Shown: piece by piece, positions 1-11,240 of the stretch
Numbering within the stretch: position 1 is the first letter of the stretch
Layout of the letters: each line of letters starts with the position of its first letter
Source of the DNA: Diploptera punctata
Lineage: Eukaryota; Arthropoda; Insecta; Blattodea; Blaberidae
Assembly (NCBI GenBank): GCA_030220185.1
Contig: JASPKZ010004571.1
Location: 372,001-436,000 of the forward strand
Length of the DNA: 64,000 nucleotides
Direction: 5' to 3'
Notes under the pieces: generated by a model
Database searches by the model: none
The model's input: the letters and a program-made list of their open reading frames with translations, nothing else
What the model was told of the DNA's origin: nothing
Translations under genes and position numbers: made by a program

Positions 1-195
1 GAACATACGCTACAAGCCATCCAAGCCTTACAGTGGAACAGTGGAACATACGCTACAAGCCATCCAAGCCTTACAGTGGAACATATGCTACAAGCCATCC
101 AGGACTTACAGTGGAACATATGCTACAAGCCATCCAGGCCTTACAGTGGAACATATGCTACAAACCATCCAGGCCTTACAGTGGAACATGTCTTG
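1..195. repeat. 35-bp tandem minisatellite, cut by window edge
   Basis: About five head-to-tail copies of a 35-base unit containing GAACATATGCTACAAGCCAT are visible, with one 8-base partial unit inserted near base 36. Units differ at only a few positions. The array continues beyond the left edge. Open frames here are the repeat read as protein and are not genes. Confidence 0.9.
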
Positions 196-719
196 AAAGG
201 GATTTTTTTAAACTACGTATCACAATCACACTTTTTTGACCACATAAGACATGAAGGGCCTCCCCAAATGAGTAATTATGAATTAATATCAGACAAAAAC
301 AAAATTCTGTTAATGAAACGCAGTATTATCATGTTTTACGAGATCACTATGACACTTCGGCAAAATGTATTATCGTTATGGTTTATTTGAACGTCCCTAA
401 AGTTCTTTAAATGACAATTTCATCAGTTTTATTGTAGACTACTCAGGGAGATGAAGTTCTAGCTTTGCAAACTCATCCAGGAGTAAGTAAAATATGACAT
501 CCAGCGGAATTTAATATCGTAATTCACCTCCTAGAAGAACGTTTAAAAAAAGCTATGATAATAAATTAACAAAAGCGTACGAGATGACTTCAGTTCATGA
601 AAAATATAATGTCTAAATTTATTTGACAGTTAGTAATGAAAATATTACAACATAATTATGGAAAACAAAATATGCTCCTGGCTTAGAAGTAGTTAAACAA
701 AACATGCAAATTTGAGACT
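196..719. other. AT-rich stretch without recognisable feature
   Basis: I see no long open frame, repeat shared with the rest of the window, or RNA signature. Confidence 0.5.
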
Positions 720-1085
720 GATAATTGCAATTCCAAAGTTTTCAACGGCAGTGAGGCCTGGACAATTCGCAGTGTAGATGAACAAAGACTAACTGCGGCA
801 CAAATGAAGTTTATGTCACGTACTGCAGGCTACTCAAGAACAGACCATAAAAGGAATTCTGAGATTCTCAAATAATTACAAACAGAATCAGTCATGGAAT
901 ATGTACAAAAATACAGAAACAACTGGAAATCTCACGTAATAAGAATGAGTAGAACAAGAATACCACGTCAGATCTTAAATTACCAGCCACCAGGCAAGAG
1001 ATCTTTGGGCAGACCCTTCAAACGTTGGATTGAGACCGTAACAGACCCCTAGGTATATCACATGAAAGGAAGAAGAAGAAGAAGT
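720..1085 (+). pseudogene. LINE-G 3' end (RTE-like ORF2 C-terminus) with GAA tail
   Basis: Frame +, interrupted by one stop, reads the post-RT domain of a GAA-tailed LINE. It has a GSEAWT motif (YGSExWT in the family), then RMSRTRIPRQILNYQPPGKR and GRPFKRW, and ends in (GAA)n at 1066-1085. The same block recurs at about ten places in this window. The copy is 5'-truncated and has lost endonuclease and RT, so it is a dead insertion. Confidence 0.8.
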
Positions 1086-1512
1086 TTTCAATCTGGAGGC
1101 TGTGGAGGGATAATGATAGTGGTGTACAATTTGTATCCAAAGATTGTTCAACAGATGCCTGGACTAAATTCGAAATGCCTCTACAATACATATAGGCCTA
1201 TTAATAAGAAATTAACAATGCGACTCTCGGAAAGGAACGTTAAGCCTGGCGCGCCATGGCGGATCCTTGGTGCTTTTTACTGGAATAGGTTTAGTGCAGG
1301 CACCTGCTTCCTTCTGTTCATGATCATCACACATACAATACTTACATGTACACAAACCATTAAAACAAACACATCCTACGTATTGTCTCTGTACACAATA
1401 CACCTTCGTAAAGTGGTCTGCAGAAGTGGTGTGTAAATTTAAATTCACTTTATCCACCAAACGCAGAACCCGAAGAACAAAAAATTGCAGCGGGTGTCAT
1501 TGGAACACACAT
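1086..1512. other. unassigned
   Basis: No recognised repeat. A short open frame on each strand has no motif that I recognise, and base composition gives no reason to call it coding. Confidence 0.4.
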
Positions 1513-1514
1513 AC

Positions 1515-1834
1515 ATCCATAGTAATTCTGCCCGAAGGCAGGTCCTTCACTGCAATCATAGCATTTTCATGCTATGCTTTACAGCTTTACTAGGGAATTA
1601 TAGGTGTGATAGCTTCCCGTTGCTTTCCACACCGGTGAAGGATGATGATGATAATGGTAAGGATGATGATGATAATGGCCGGATGATTTTCGGGACCGTT
1701 GGGCCCTAAGCTTCCTGATATTTGTCTTACAGGTGAGGGAAAACCCCCGAAAAAACCTCACCTAGGAGCCTGTCCCGACCGGGAATCGAACCCGGGCCCG
1801 CTGCGTGACAAGGCAGCACGCTACCTCGACAGCA
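1515..1834 (-). mobile_element. SINE-1, subfamily B
   Basis: tRNA-derived SINE. On the minus strand the head has a pol III B-box-like GGTTCGATTCC and a GGTCTCGAGG-type A-box region. A GA/TC-rich middle with GATGATGATG runs follows, then the conserved 3' hairpins. This copy is of the subfamily with the GGGACAGGCTCC/GGTTTTTTCGG variant. It is one of about 16 copies in the window; the last bases of the tRNA head are missing. Confidence 0.9.
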
Positions 1835-2745
1835 TTTGAAAATGAAACAGAGAAAATTTTAATAAACGTAATTCTTTTTCCAGGTTTAAAACTAATCAAG
1901 GAAATAGACCTAGAAGACGTTGGGCTGATGCATTATGAAGTCGGAACGGGCAATTGCCTAATCCCTGGAGTGATGATGATGATGATAGTCGATAACATGT
2001 TATTCGACAGAGTTGCTGCTACAAACAGTTGGAGTATACATCACCATACACAACAACGAGTAGCAGAAGCTCATCTGCAGAAGATGGAAGATAACTTCCG
2101 AAAGCGCTCCGGTTAATTTTATATACATATTTTAACAAAGTTGAGAACGACGGCACCTACCAACAGGTTCAATTTAATTTTTAACTTTCATCACATAACC
2201 TCTTACATTGGGGAATATTCCCTACTTTGATTAAGAAATGACTAATAGTGTGGAGTGATGTAATAAAAAAAATCAAGAGGGGGAATCTGCCTAATACAAA
2301 TCTCAAGTACCACCAACACATATTATTTGACATTGATGCATTACTCAGGGCTGTGAAGTAACATACAACACAAGTGCGGACAACAATGTTTAAGACAGTT
2401 CATGAGTAATAAAGACAATGACCACACAACAAAACTTTGACAATGTATCACAGCAAATCTGGAAAATTGCAGGTGCAGCCTGGCTATGAAATATGGCTAG
2501 AGGATAGTGCTAAAGCACCTGTGGCCCCAGCCTTCTGTTGCAAATGACAACAAAGCAGCAGACAGATGCGATTTTTCACACAAGCCATAATAGTTACTCA
2601 TTTTTCATGTTATCATACAGCTACTTCAAATTCCAATATATCGCTTAAAACTCAGCTTTATTTAAAAACAAATTAGCCATATTCATATAGTGGTTTAATA
2701 ATAATAATGATAATAATAATAATAACAATAATAATAATAATAATA
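1835..2745. other. unassigned, with an (AAT)n run at the right end
   Basis: No recognised coding or repeat unit. An imperfect (AAT)n array with ATG and AAC interruptions occupies about 2696-2748 and probably belongs to the element that follows. Confidence 0.4.
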
Positions 2746-2925
2746 ATAGGCGAGTAAGTGGCAAGTTGACCAAGAGGCCAAACCGAAGAAAAAAACTGGA
2801 ACAACTAGGACAAATGATAGAAAACAAGCTCATAGCAACAGAATGAAAGAAATTTGGGCTCAAAGGAAACGCCTCTAAGTACTTTGCGTAGTCCTACATG
2901 GGCTCATCCGTAATAAAAAAAATAA
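2746..2925 (+). pseudogene. LINE-K ORF2 C-terminal fragment
   Basis: The reading ends in KEIWAQRKRL-like sequence and then CTACATGGGCTCATCC followed by an AAT tail. The same block, with more N-terminal sequence, lies at 56330-56580. The pattern matches the end of RTE-type ORF2 proteins. Only about 55 codons remain. Confidence 0.65.
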
Positions 2926-2932
2926 TAATATA

Positions 2933-3239
2933 CATCCATAATAATTCTGCCCGAGGGCAGGTCTTTCACTGCAAACATAGCATTTTCATGCTATGCAGTT
3001 TTACTAGGGAATTGTAGGTGTAGTAGCTTCCCGTTGCTTTCCACACCGGTGAAGGTTGATGATGATGACCATATGATTTCGGGGACCGTTTGGGCCTTAA
3101 AGTTTTCCTGACATTTGTCTTACAGGTGAGGAAAAAACCCGATAAAAACCTCACCCAGAAAAACTGTCCCGACCGGGGATCGAACCCGGGTCCGCTGCGT
3201 GACAAGGCAGCAAACTACCTAGAGACCACAGCGGCGGAC
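2933..3239 (-). mobile_element. SINE-1, subfamily A
   Basis: Complete from the ATGGATGTA-type 3' end to the tRNA-like head (GATCGAACCCGGG on the plus strand is the B-box complement). It differs from the consensus by a few substitutions in the head. Confidence 0.92.
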
Positions 3240-3429
3240 TATAGTCTCTCTGATTTAACTTTACGAGAAATTTGTAGAATGAGACAACTGTACTCACCTC
3301 TCTCACTCGCACCGGTGTGTTCGAACTTTCTTCACCAGATGTTAATAGGGTTAAGGAGGAAGAGGAAAACTGACAACAGGGTGGGTCTTTTTTGTATCTG
3401 TACTAAAGTGGTAAAAGATCTACCCTTGT

Positions 3430-4600
3430 ATTTCCATTTCTCTCTCTCTCCCTCTCCCTCTCTCCTCCTCTCTCCATCTCCCACAATTCTCCATCACCCA
3501 ACTCTATCCATCTCCCCCTCCCTCCATCTCCCTTCTCTCTCAAATCTCCCCCCTCTTTCAACATCTCCCCTCTCTCTCCATCTCCCCCTCTCTCGCCATC
3601 TTCTACCCTCTCTCTCCATCTCCCCTCTCTCTCCATCACCCCCTCTCTCTCCATCACCACCTCTCTCTCCATTTCCTCCCTCTCTCTCCATCTCCACCCT
3701 CTCTCTCCATCTCCCCCTCTCTCTTCATCTCCCACCCTCTCTCTTTCCATCTCCCCCTCTCTTTCACCATCTCCCACCCTCTCTTTCTCCATCTCCCCCC
3801 TCTCTCTCCATCTCCCACTCTCTCTCCGTCTCCCCCTCTCTCTCCATCTTCCCCCTCTCCCATTCTCCACCTCTCCCTCCATATCTTCACCCTCCCTACA
3901 TATCTCCCCAACCCCTCCATATTTCCCCCCTTCATCCATATCTCCCCCTCCCCATATCTCCCCCTCCCTCCATATATCCCTCTCCTCCCACCAATGTCCC
4001 ATCCCTCCTTACCCCCTCCCCATATCTCCCCTTCCAATCCTATATCATCCATCTCCTCCATATCTCCCCCTCCCTCCATATTTCCCCCTCCCTCCATATC
4101 TTCCCCCTCTCCCTCTCCCCCCATGCCCCTCCCCCTTTCCCCGATTCCCTTCCTCCCCCTCTCCTCCCCTCCATCTCTCTCCCCCTCCCCCACCCTCCCC
4201 ACTTTTCCCCGCTCCCCCCTCACACCCCCCTCTCCCTCCCTCTCCGCCTATCCCCTTCCCCCTCTCCCTCCTCCCAACGCTTCTTCCCCCTCCATATCCC
4301 CCCATCTCCCCCTCCTCTCTCCCCTCCCCTCCCTCTCTAACCCATCCCCCCTCCCTCTCTTCCCCTCCCCCTCTCTCTACTCCCTCCCTCTTTCACTCTA
4401 TCCCCCCCTCCCTCTTTCACCATCTCCCCCTCCCTCTCTATCCTCCCTCCCTCCCTCCCCCTCAGGGCCCTCTTCATGTCTCCCTCCCTCCCCCTCCCCC
4501 ATCTCCCTCTCTTACTTAACCCCTCCCTCTCCCTCTCCCCCTCTCCCCTTCCTCCCCCTCTCTCCCCATCTCTGTCTCTTTCCATTACCTCAACGTCCAT
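3430..4600. repeat. 1.2-kb polypyrimidine tract
   Basis: The plus strand is almost pure C and T, with A mostly confined to CCAT. It is a degenerate array of units such as TCTCTCTCCATCTCCCC drifting into CCCCTCC-rich units toward the right. G is nearly absent for over a kilobase. Long proline/serine (plus) and glutamate/arginine/glycine (minus) frames here are low-complexity artefacts. Confidence 0.92.
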
Positions 4601-4834
4601 TTCCCTTGTTTTAGTCAGTTTCCAGTATTTCTGTTCATCCCGAGGCTTTGTTTCAAATTTCTGGGTGAAGAATTATTTTTACTGAGGGAGATACCAGTTG
4701 CCGTTAATTCCAAAAAGGAAATTTGAAACACCTTTCGTCTAGCCCCTAAATGTTGGCCTATCCGGGAAATCTAGACCTACAAGCAGCTAGGATGCTACCC
4801 AATAACTCTCGGCTTCAAATAGGATTACACATCC

Positions 4835-6144
4835 GCCAAGAAAAGGCTGCATCTTCGGAAGGAGCTGTCTGACAGTGCTGTATCCTGGTTCGACTCATAC
4901 CTACAGGGACGTCAACAATACGTTTAATTAAACTCTAGATTCTCGTCTTGGCGCAATGTGCAGGGAGAGTCCCCCAGGGCAGTGCTCTCAGACTTCTTCT
5001 TTTCTCAATATAATTATTCCTTATTCTTCTTCAGGAATAGATCTAGACTACATCTAGACGCAAATTTAACTTGGCAAATACAAGTGATACACATATCGCT
5101 CATTTGCTGCAACAACGTCATCACTCAAAAAACATAGTTTTTCAGCATTTAAAGGTTTGAAATCCATATACCTTTGCCTGTATTTGTCATAAATATCAAA
5201 TTACTATACCAACTCATTGTGTACAATAGCTTACGTCGTTCTTCCTGAATACAGAACTGACATTTGTCATTCATATAGTACCAATAACTCAAAATCGACA
5301 ATTTTTTAGTTATGACGTTGATGCTGCAAATGAGTGATGTGTAAAAGACTTTCTCCGTTATACATCATCTTAGACACTTAAAGAATTTTCTCCCAGTTTC
5401 ATTAAAACAAATCCTAGTGCAGAATCTTGTGTTGCCATACTTAGATTATTGTGGCGTTATATATAATGAGAAATTACCTAAACTATGACTTGTCGCAGAC
5501 ATTGCAGCGTGTTCATAATGCTTGCATTCGATTCATTTTCAGTATCCACTGTTACGATCATATTTCCGAACACTTGAATAATCTCTCTTGGCTCCGTCTT
5601 ACTGACAGACGTAAATTGCACTCTCTTTCACTTCTTTTCAAGCTACTGAATTCCTACACTCCTACTTACCTGGAATGCAGATTTGAGAAGTTATCTTCCT
5701 ACCACAATATTGACACTAGGTCACAAGATAAAATTCTGCTAACAATCCTTCTTCATAGCACTTACTGTTATTCTACTTCTTTCACAGTAGCCTCTGCCCG
5801 CTTCTGGAATTTCCTTCCTCAAGATATTAGGGTTTGCCGCACACTTAGTACTTTTAAGTCACGCTTATACAGTTACCTGTTGTTAAATAATTAATTTTTC
5901 TCGAGAATTAAATGTATTCTATCTCATTAATATATTTTCTCAGTTTCCTGTCTTGAACATTATATATTTCATTCGTTAAATCTGGACTAAATCAAAATAT
6001 TTTGTAAATAATAATTATTTTTGGACTTACCATCTAATATTTATTTTTATTGTAATTATATTTAAGAATAATTTTTGTATTTTAAACTTGGTTGAGTGGT
6101 AGATAAGGCCTTAAGGCCTTAACTGTGCCAGGTAAAATAAAGAT
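4835..6144 (+). pseudogene. Jockey-B: 5'-truncated Jockey/CR1-like LINE
   Basis: The first part encodes the thumb-side RT sequence (SWFDSYLQGRQQYV). After an interruption by a MITE the frame resumes with LKEFLPVSLKQILVQ and LDYCGVI, the conserved region after the RT. The open frame at 5451-5894 reads LQRVHNACIRFIF, LSWLRLTDRRK and PQDIRVCRTLSTFKSRL, closely parallel to Jockey-A at 12530-13180. The 3' UTR carries a perfect AAGGCC/GGCCTT hairpin at 6105-6120, then an AATAAA and an (ATT)n tail. Several frameshifts and stops make it non-functional. Confidence 0.85.
5084..5345. mobile_element. MITE-like inverted-repeat element inside Jockey-B
   Basis: Ends are imperfect inverted repeats of about 35 bases: CTCATTTGCTGCA near 5098 and TGCAAATGAG near 5322, with matching flanks. 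The roughly 260-bp insert splits the LINE between codons for ANLTWQIQ and the following KRLSPLYI-like block, which align on either side to the uninterrupted Jockey-A protein. No coding capacity. I could not fix the TSD, so the superfamily is open. Confidence 0.7.
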
Positions 6145-6149
6145 ATTAA

Positions 6150-6190
<41 letters not shown>
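6145..6190. repeat. (ATT)n tail of Jockey-B
   Basis: Trinucleotide run beginning directly after the LINE polyadenylation-like AATAAAG and ending where the next LINE fragment starts. Confidence 0.9.
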
Positions 6191-6191
<1 letters not shown>

Positions 6192-6194
6192 GTT

Positions 6195-7155
6195 TGCAGT
6201 TCCACAACAATATATTACTAATATCTTCAACATCTATAAAGATAATGAAATCTCTGTTAAACAAGATGGCAAACTATCTTCTTGGAAAAAGATCAACACT
6301 GGAGTAAGACAGGGATGTGGACTATCACCGGTGCTTTTCATTATATATATGAATAAACTAATAAACGAATGGAGGAAAACACAACGAGGATATATACCCA
6401 TCAATAGGAACCTCAAACTCGATGTTATTCTTTTTTTTTTTTTTGCAGACGATTTAGCTCTTCTGGTACTTTCCGAAAATGATATCAATTTATAATTTAC
6501 AAAAAATAGCTGTCAAATTTAATATGGAAATATCAATTAATAAAACTAAAATTATGGCATTTCATGGGAAGGACCCCATACAAAGTAAAATCTGTCTCCA
6601 GAATAAAATTTTAGAGAGATTTAATCAATTTAAATCTCTTGCATACTATCTCTCTATCTGGGATGAAAAGGATATCCCTGGAAAAAGTTACTAGTTATAA
6701 TAAAAGTTTTGAAATCATTAATCAAGTTATGAAACTATCCCTTGTACAAAAAAAACACCAGATTACGTTTATATAACACTTTGGCTAGACCAGTGTTGAC
6801 CTATGGTAGCGAAGCATGGACACTAAAAAGACAACATGAAAGCAGAATAACAGCTTGTGAAATGGGATTCATGCTCAGAACAGAGGGTTACACCAGATGG
6901 GATCGGAAAAGGAACACCGATATCTTAAAAGAATTGAAGACTACGCCAATTTTGGAACATATTAAACAGTACCAACTAAATTGGAAACACCATCTTGAAA
7001 GAATGAGTTCAAATCGGATCCCGAAAGCTGTTTATAATTATATACCAAGAGGACGAAGATCTCTGGGCCGTCCTATGAAACGCTGGAGAGAAAATTTTCT
7101 ATAGGATCGTAACAGACCTTGGCCTAATACTTAGAAGGAAGAAGAAGAAGAAGAT
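6195..7155 (+). pseudogene. LINE-G: RT domain to 3' end, GAA-tailed
   Basis: Starts within the RT palm. GVRQGCGLSPVLFIIYMN is the RQG motif, and ADDLALL at about 6448 is the catalytic box, whose preceding residue is scrambled by a T12 run that breaks the frame. The post-RT part includes INKTKIMAF, LTYGSEAWTL and RGRRSLGRPMKRW, ending at a stop near 7104. A hairpin at 7114-7125 precedes (GAA)n at 7134-7155. Multiple stops and frameshifts; endonuclease absent. Confidence 0.85.
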
Positions 7156-7224
7156 TAAGTTAACAACTTTTTTTTTAAACCGGGATTTATGAATATATGT
7201 ATATACCCATGTCTTAACCAAGCA

Positions 7225-7552
7225 AATTTAGATGTGCTTATTTACCTACAGGTCTGAACGAACGAGTGGTTAGCACTTCGCTTCAATGAGACATCTACTG
7301 CCGTACGCATCAAAGATATTACTTGGATGGATTAAGGCCGATTACATTTTGTAAAAAGGTATTTTTATTCTGGCATGGTATTCTTTACGAGCCTCAAAAT
7401 CTTTAGACTCGGGACCCACAGCTTAAAGACCCTCCCGGAGGTGTTCTCCCTTAGATATTTCCATCATAAAAACCCATCGATGACAACCGGATTTGAACCC
7501 GCGACGCTTGGGACTAGAGGAACATAACCACTCGACCACTACGGACACATAA
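7225..7552 (-). mobile_element. SINE-2 copy
   Basis: Minus strand begins GTCCGTAGTGGTCGAGTGGT (A-box region) and has GGGTTCAAATCC as B-box, then a body containing CCTCCGGGAGGG. A second diverged copy of the whole unit lies at 21868-22165, which defines the family within this window. Confidence 0.8.
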
Positions 7553-8027
7553 ATAGCAAGTTTTTATTATTATAATACTTTTAATTTTTGAGTCTTGTGT
7601 GTAAACTAAAGATCTGTTGATGGTATACCAGCCACAATTTTAGAGTCTCTGTGCTATTCAGTGCAGACTTTGCTGTATGCCTTAAGGCTCCAGCCGATAG
7701 CAAACCAGAATGAAGAAAATCGATTCTGAGGAAGTGAGTTGATGTCAGAAGAAGGTATTGTCCCTCGATATTGGCCAACAGAGAAAGAGGAGAGGCCAGA
7801 ATGCTATCAATATAAATAGCTTTCATCCTCTATCTGACCTCTCCACATTATATCCTTTCTTATTTACTGTATATTCAATTTTGTTATTAGAAATATTTCA
7901 CTTAAATAATTTGTAGTAGTGCAAATGAATTGCATAACACAATTTTAACTGCTAATACAAGCTGTAGGAGATACAGAATCAGTATTTCGCAAATAAAATT
8001 ATTTAAGTAAGTAAATTCTGATACTAA
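7553..8027. other. unassigned
   Basis: No recognised repeat or coding signal. The short minus-strand frames lack known motifs. Confidence 0.4.
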
Positions 8028-8038
8028 AAAAACAATAT

Positions 8039-8240
8039 TTTGGAATATATTAAACAGAACAACTAAATTGGAAACACCATCTTGAAAGAATGAGTTCAAA
8101 TCGGATCCCCAAAGCTATTTATAATTATATACCAAGAGGACGAAGATCACTGGGCCGTCCTATGAAACGCTGGAGGGAAAATTTTCTATAGGATCGTAAC
8201 AGGCCTTGGCCTAATACTTGGAAGGAAGAAGAAGAAGAAG
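8039..8240 (+). mobile_element. LINE-G 3' fragment with 11-bp TSD
   Basis: A 202-base 5'-truncated copy of the same subfamily as 6195-7155. It is flanked by AAAAACAATAT at 8028-8038 and again at 8241-8251, immediately after the GAA tail. The terminal hairpin AGGCC-TT-GGCCT is intact at 8201-8212. Confidence 0.9.
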
Positions 8241-8305
8241 AAAAACAATATGAAGGTCAAATAACCGAGTAAGTACTAGTTTAATTTTAAATCATACTAG
8301 GAAAC

Positions 8306-9108
8306 CTATACTTACTTACTCACTGGCACTATCGAACCCGTAGGTTCATGGCCGCACGGACATAAGCTCTCCATACATCCCTATCCTGAGCTAATGCTTT
8401 CCAATCATTCCCTGTATAATCTACTTCCCTCAAATCATAGTTAATGTTGTTCTCCCACCTCATTCTTGGTCTACCAACTGGGGGCATGTACATTTACAAT
8501 TATAAAATCATGTTGTTTACCCTTTAGAATTATGTATGATACCCTATAACTAACAAACTTAATATCTCGGATAGCGGATAGGATCCTCCTTCTGACTAAA
8601 AAACCCGTTCCAAATGCAGGTATTTCTGCACCCCCGTAGTATAATGCAAAGCTTCCTGATTTCTGACTACCTTCTCCTGGCCACCTAACTTCCTGTAAAG
8701 CGACTATATCCAAGAGCGATTTATCTAGTTCCCGCGTTAATATCTCTAGTGCCCCGCTATTGTATAAAGTCCTAACATTCCATGTTCCTAGGAACATGTC
8801 CCTGTGATGGAGCCTTTGACATGGGTTCCCTGGAGTAGTCACCGTCCGGAGAACCCAATGGGGGACTATTTGACCTCCGGAAAATTTTACCCCAGTTGAA
8901 CCCATGTCCGCATTTCTTGACGGTTCTATTTTTACGGTGAAAGATCGTCACTCTTTCGACCAAGGTACTTTTTTCGTCTGGCTTATCACCTTCGACCAGT
9001 CCGGCATGGGTAACCCTATCGGCAGCAATGCTACCGCCGGCATAGCTCTCAGGATCATTTAAGCACGCAAGCCACTCCACCACGACAAGATAAAGATACC
9101 ATGGAGGG
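8306..9108 (-). mobile_element. RTE-A deletion derivative: 5' end plus endonuclease start joined to 3' end
   Basis: Minus strand, 5' to 3': a probable 5' UTR, then an AP-endonuclease N-terminus (TWNVRTLYNSG, ALQEVRWPGEG, IIVNVHAP). Near 8484 it jumps directly to the last codons of the same LINE (GRPRMRWEN, DWKALAQDRDVWRAYV). The UACG hairpin and a (TTAC)n tail follow. ACTAGGAAAC flanks both ends (8296-8305 and 9109-9118). The RT and most of the endonuclease are absent. The frame is disrupted at the junction. Confidence 0.88.
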
Positions 9109-9118
9109 ACTAGGAAAC

Positions 9119-9301
9119 ATATTAATAGCCTAAATGGTTAATAGTATTTCCATAATCTGGTCTCTTTGAGTACCTCCATACTTATTCTGTCATCCTCATT
9201 GGCAGTTCTACTTTCATTTCAATTTTTATATTATCTACTTGTTATATTTTATTTGTTAAATTATGACTAAATCAGCCGGTAAAATTAATTTATTTCATTA
9301 C

Positions 9302-9370
<69 letters not shown>
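9119..9370. repeat. short unassigned stretch ending in (ATT)n
   Basis: 9119-9296 has no feature I recognise. 9297-9370 is a nearly perfect ATT array that abuts the 3' end of a SINE-1 copy and is probably its tail. Confidence 0.7.
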
Positions 9371-9372
<2 letters not shown>

Positions 9373-9711
9373 CATCCATAGTAATCCTGCCCGAGGGCAC
9401 ATCTTTCACTGCAATAATAGCTGTTCTTTGCAGCTTTACTAGGGAATTATAGGTGTGGTAGCTTCCCGTTGCTTTCCTCACCGGTGAAGGATGATGATGA
9501 TAATGATAAGGATGATGGCGATGATGATGATGATGAAGATGGCCGGATGATTTTCGGGTACCGTTGGGCCTAAGCTTTCTGACATTTGTCTTACAGGAGG
9601 TGAGGAAAAACTCCGAAAAAAACCTCACCCAGGAGCCTGTCCCGACCGGGAATCGAACCCGGGCCCGTTGCGTGACAAGGCAGCACGCTACCTGGAGACC
9701 ACAGCGGTGGA
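9371..9711 (-). mobile_element. SINE-1, subfamily B, with ATT tail
   Basis: Full-length. The 3' end (ATGGA on the minus strand) runs straight into the flanking trinucleotide array. The gap between the two conserved blocks has expanded ATG/ATC repeats. Confidence 0.92.
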
Positions 9712-9718
9712 AATTACT

Positions 9719-10065
<347 letters not shown>

Positions 10066-10067
<2 letters not shown>

Positions 10068-10240
10068 CTATTGTGTTATTACTTAATTGTAATATTATTG
10101 TGTTTTCTTTATGTAATTGTAATGTTAATGTTTTTAGTGTATAATGCTATTGTGTTATTATTTAATTGTAATATTATTATTGTGTTTTCTTTATGTAATT
10201 GTAATGTTATTGCTGTTTCTGTTGTTTATTTTTCTTTACA
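10066..10240 (+). repeat. 79-bp tandem duplication
   Basis: The block starting TGCTATTGTGTTATTA at 10066 repeats from 10145 with few changes. It lies between the palindrome and the second CTA-tailed block, and may be 3' UTR sequence of the same LINE. Confidence 0.75.
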
Positions 10241-10254
10241 CTAATACCAATTAT

Positions 10255-10376
10255 TACTTTATTGTAACGGACTGTCAACAGCACGTACGGCTTACTGCCC
10301 GTGCGACCCATATTTGTAAATAATATTGTAAATATCTTACTTTTTGTCTAATAAAGTCCTACTACTACTACTACTA
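10255..10376 (+). mobile_element. LINE 3' end with CTA tail, copy 2
   Basis: Near-identical to 9719-9841 and in the same orientation, 536 bases downstream. It has a shorter (CTA)n tail. Confidence 0.6.
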
Positions 10377-10815
10377 TAAAAGGACAGGCAAACAAAGTCA
10401 CATTTATGTCCTTTATGGACACAGAAACTACTTGACCGATTTAAAGAATTTATATAAACAATTTTTCTGGGACAGTTAACGCATACAACAAATTACCCTA
10501 CGTACTATAGGGCCGGAGCAAAAAACAAAGTTCGTCAGTGCATTAAAAAAGTCATTTTTGGACGCTTAAATGGCTTACACTGCATAAACCATAACAAATA
10601 CACCAAATTAATGTGCACAGAATTGAATAGGCCTATCTCAAAAAGTTCTACAAACAAATCCGCGACAGCATATGTCTATCTTTTACGGATAACTCACAAT
10701 AATCATTTTTAACTTTCAGTTAATTGATGTAAAGAAGATCGGAATATGTAAGTGGATTCCTGGGCAACGCCGGATTCTCTATCATAAGAGGCAGCGGGAC
10801 ATCGCTCCGTTAACA
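10377..10815. other. unassigned, with a possible Helitron-tail relic
   Basis: 10750-10790 reads CCTGGGCAACGCCGGAT, resembling the CCCGGGCAACGCCGGG hairpin common in arthropod Helitron 3' ends. A similar string is at 11518. Nothing else recognised. Confidence 0.35.
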
Positions 10816-10823
10816 CTCTAGCG

Positions 10824-11172
10824 CAGAGCCGCCCAAACTTATTTGTGTCGCGGGCCAAACATCAAGGTGGTGCGGGCCATAGTCCCTGTTGTAGCTGTTG
10901 TGGATTATTATTATTTATTTATTTAGTAGGTTTCACAATGTTTTACATCTTCCTACACCCAATTAATCTACTGTCATTCTCCTCCATATCTCTATCATTC
11001 CAATCTCCATCGTCCAGTCCCTTTTCTCTCATGATGCTCAAAATACCACCAGTACATGTTATTTTGGCCGTCCTCTTTTTCTTTAACCAAGTGGTACCCA
11101 TTATTGTATTCTTGTTGGGGATCTGCCATGAGTTATTCGTTTTACATGACCATACAATTTTATTGTTTGTTG

Positions 11173-11240
<68 letters not shown>

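Noticed and set aside
1..195. CRISPR-like array of regularly spaced repeats
   Set aside because: Units are contiguous with no unique spacers, and the window is eukaryotic.
3181..3240. tRNA gene candidates at each GGTTCGATCCCCGG string
   Set aside because: Each lies inside a SINE with a body and tail; acceptor and anticodon stems do not fold as a real tRNA.
3403..4614. Very long proline/serine-rich and glutamate/arginine/glycine-rich open frames
   Set aside because: They are the polypyrimidine tract read in several frames and lack any codon structure or domain.
8471..9083. Separate host gene suggested by the two overlapping minus-strand frames
   Set aside because: TSDs and the endonuclease motif show they are 5' UTR and ORF start of an RTE-type LINE.
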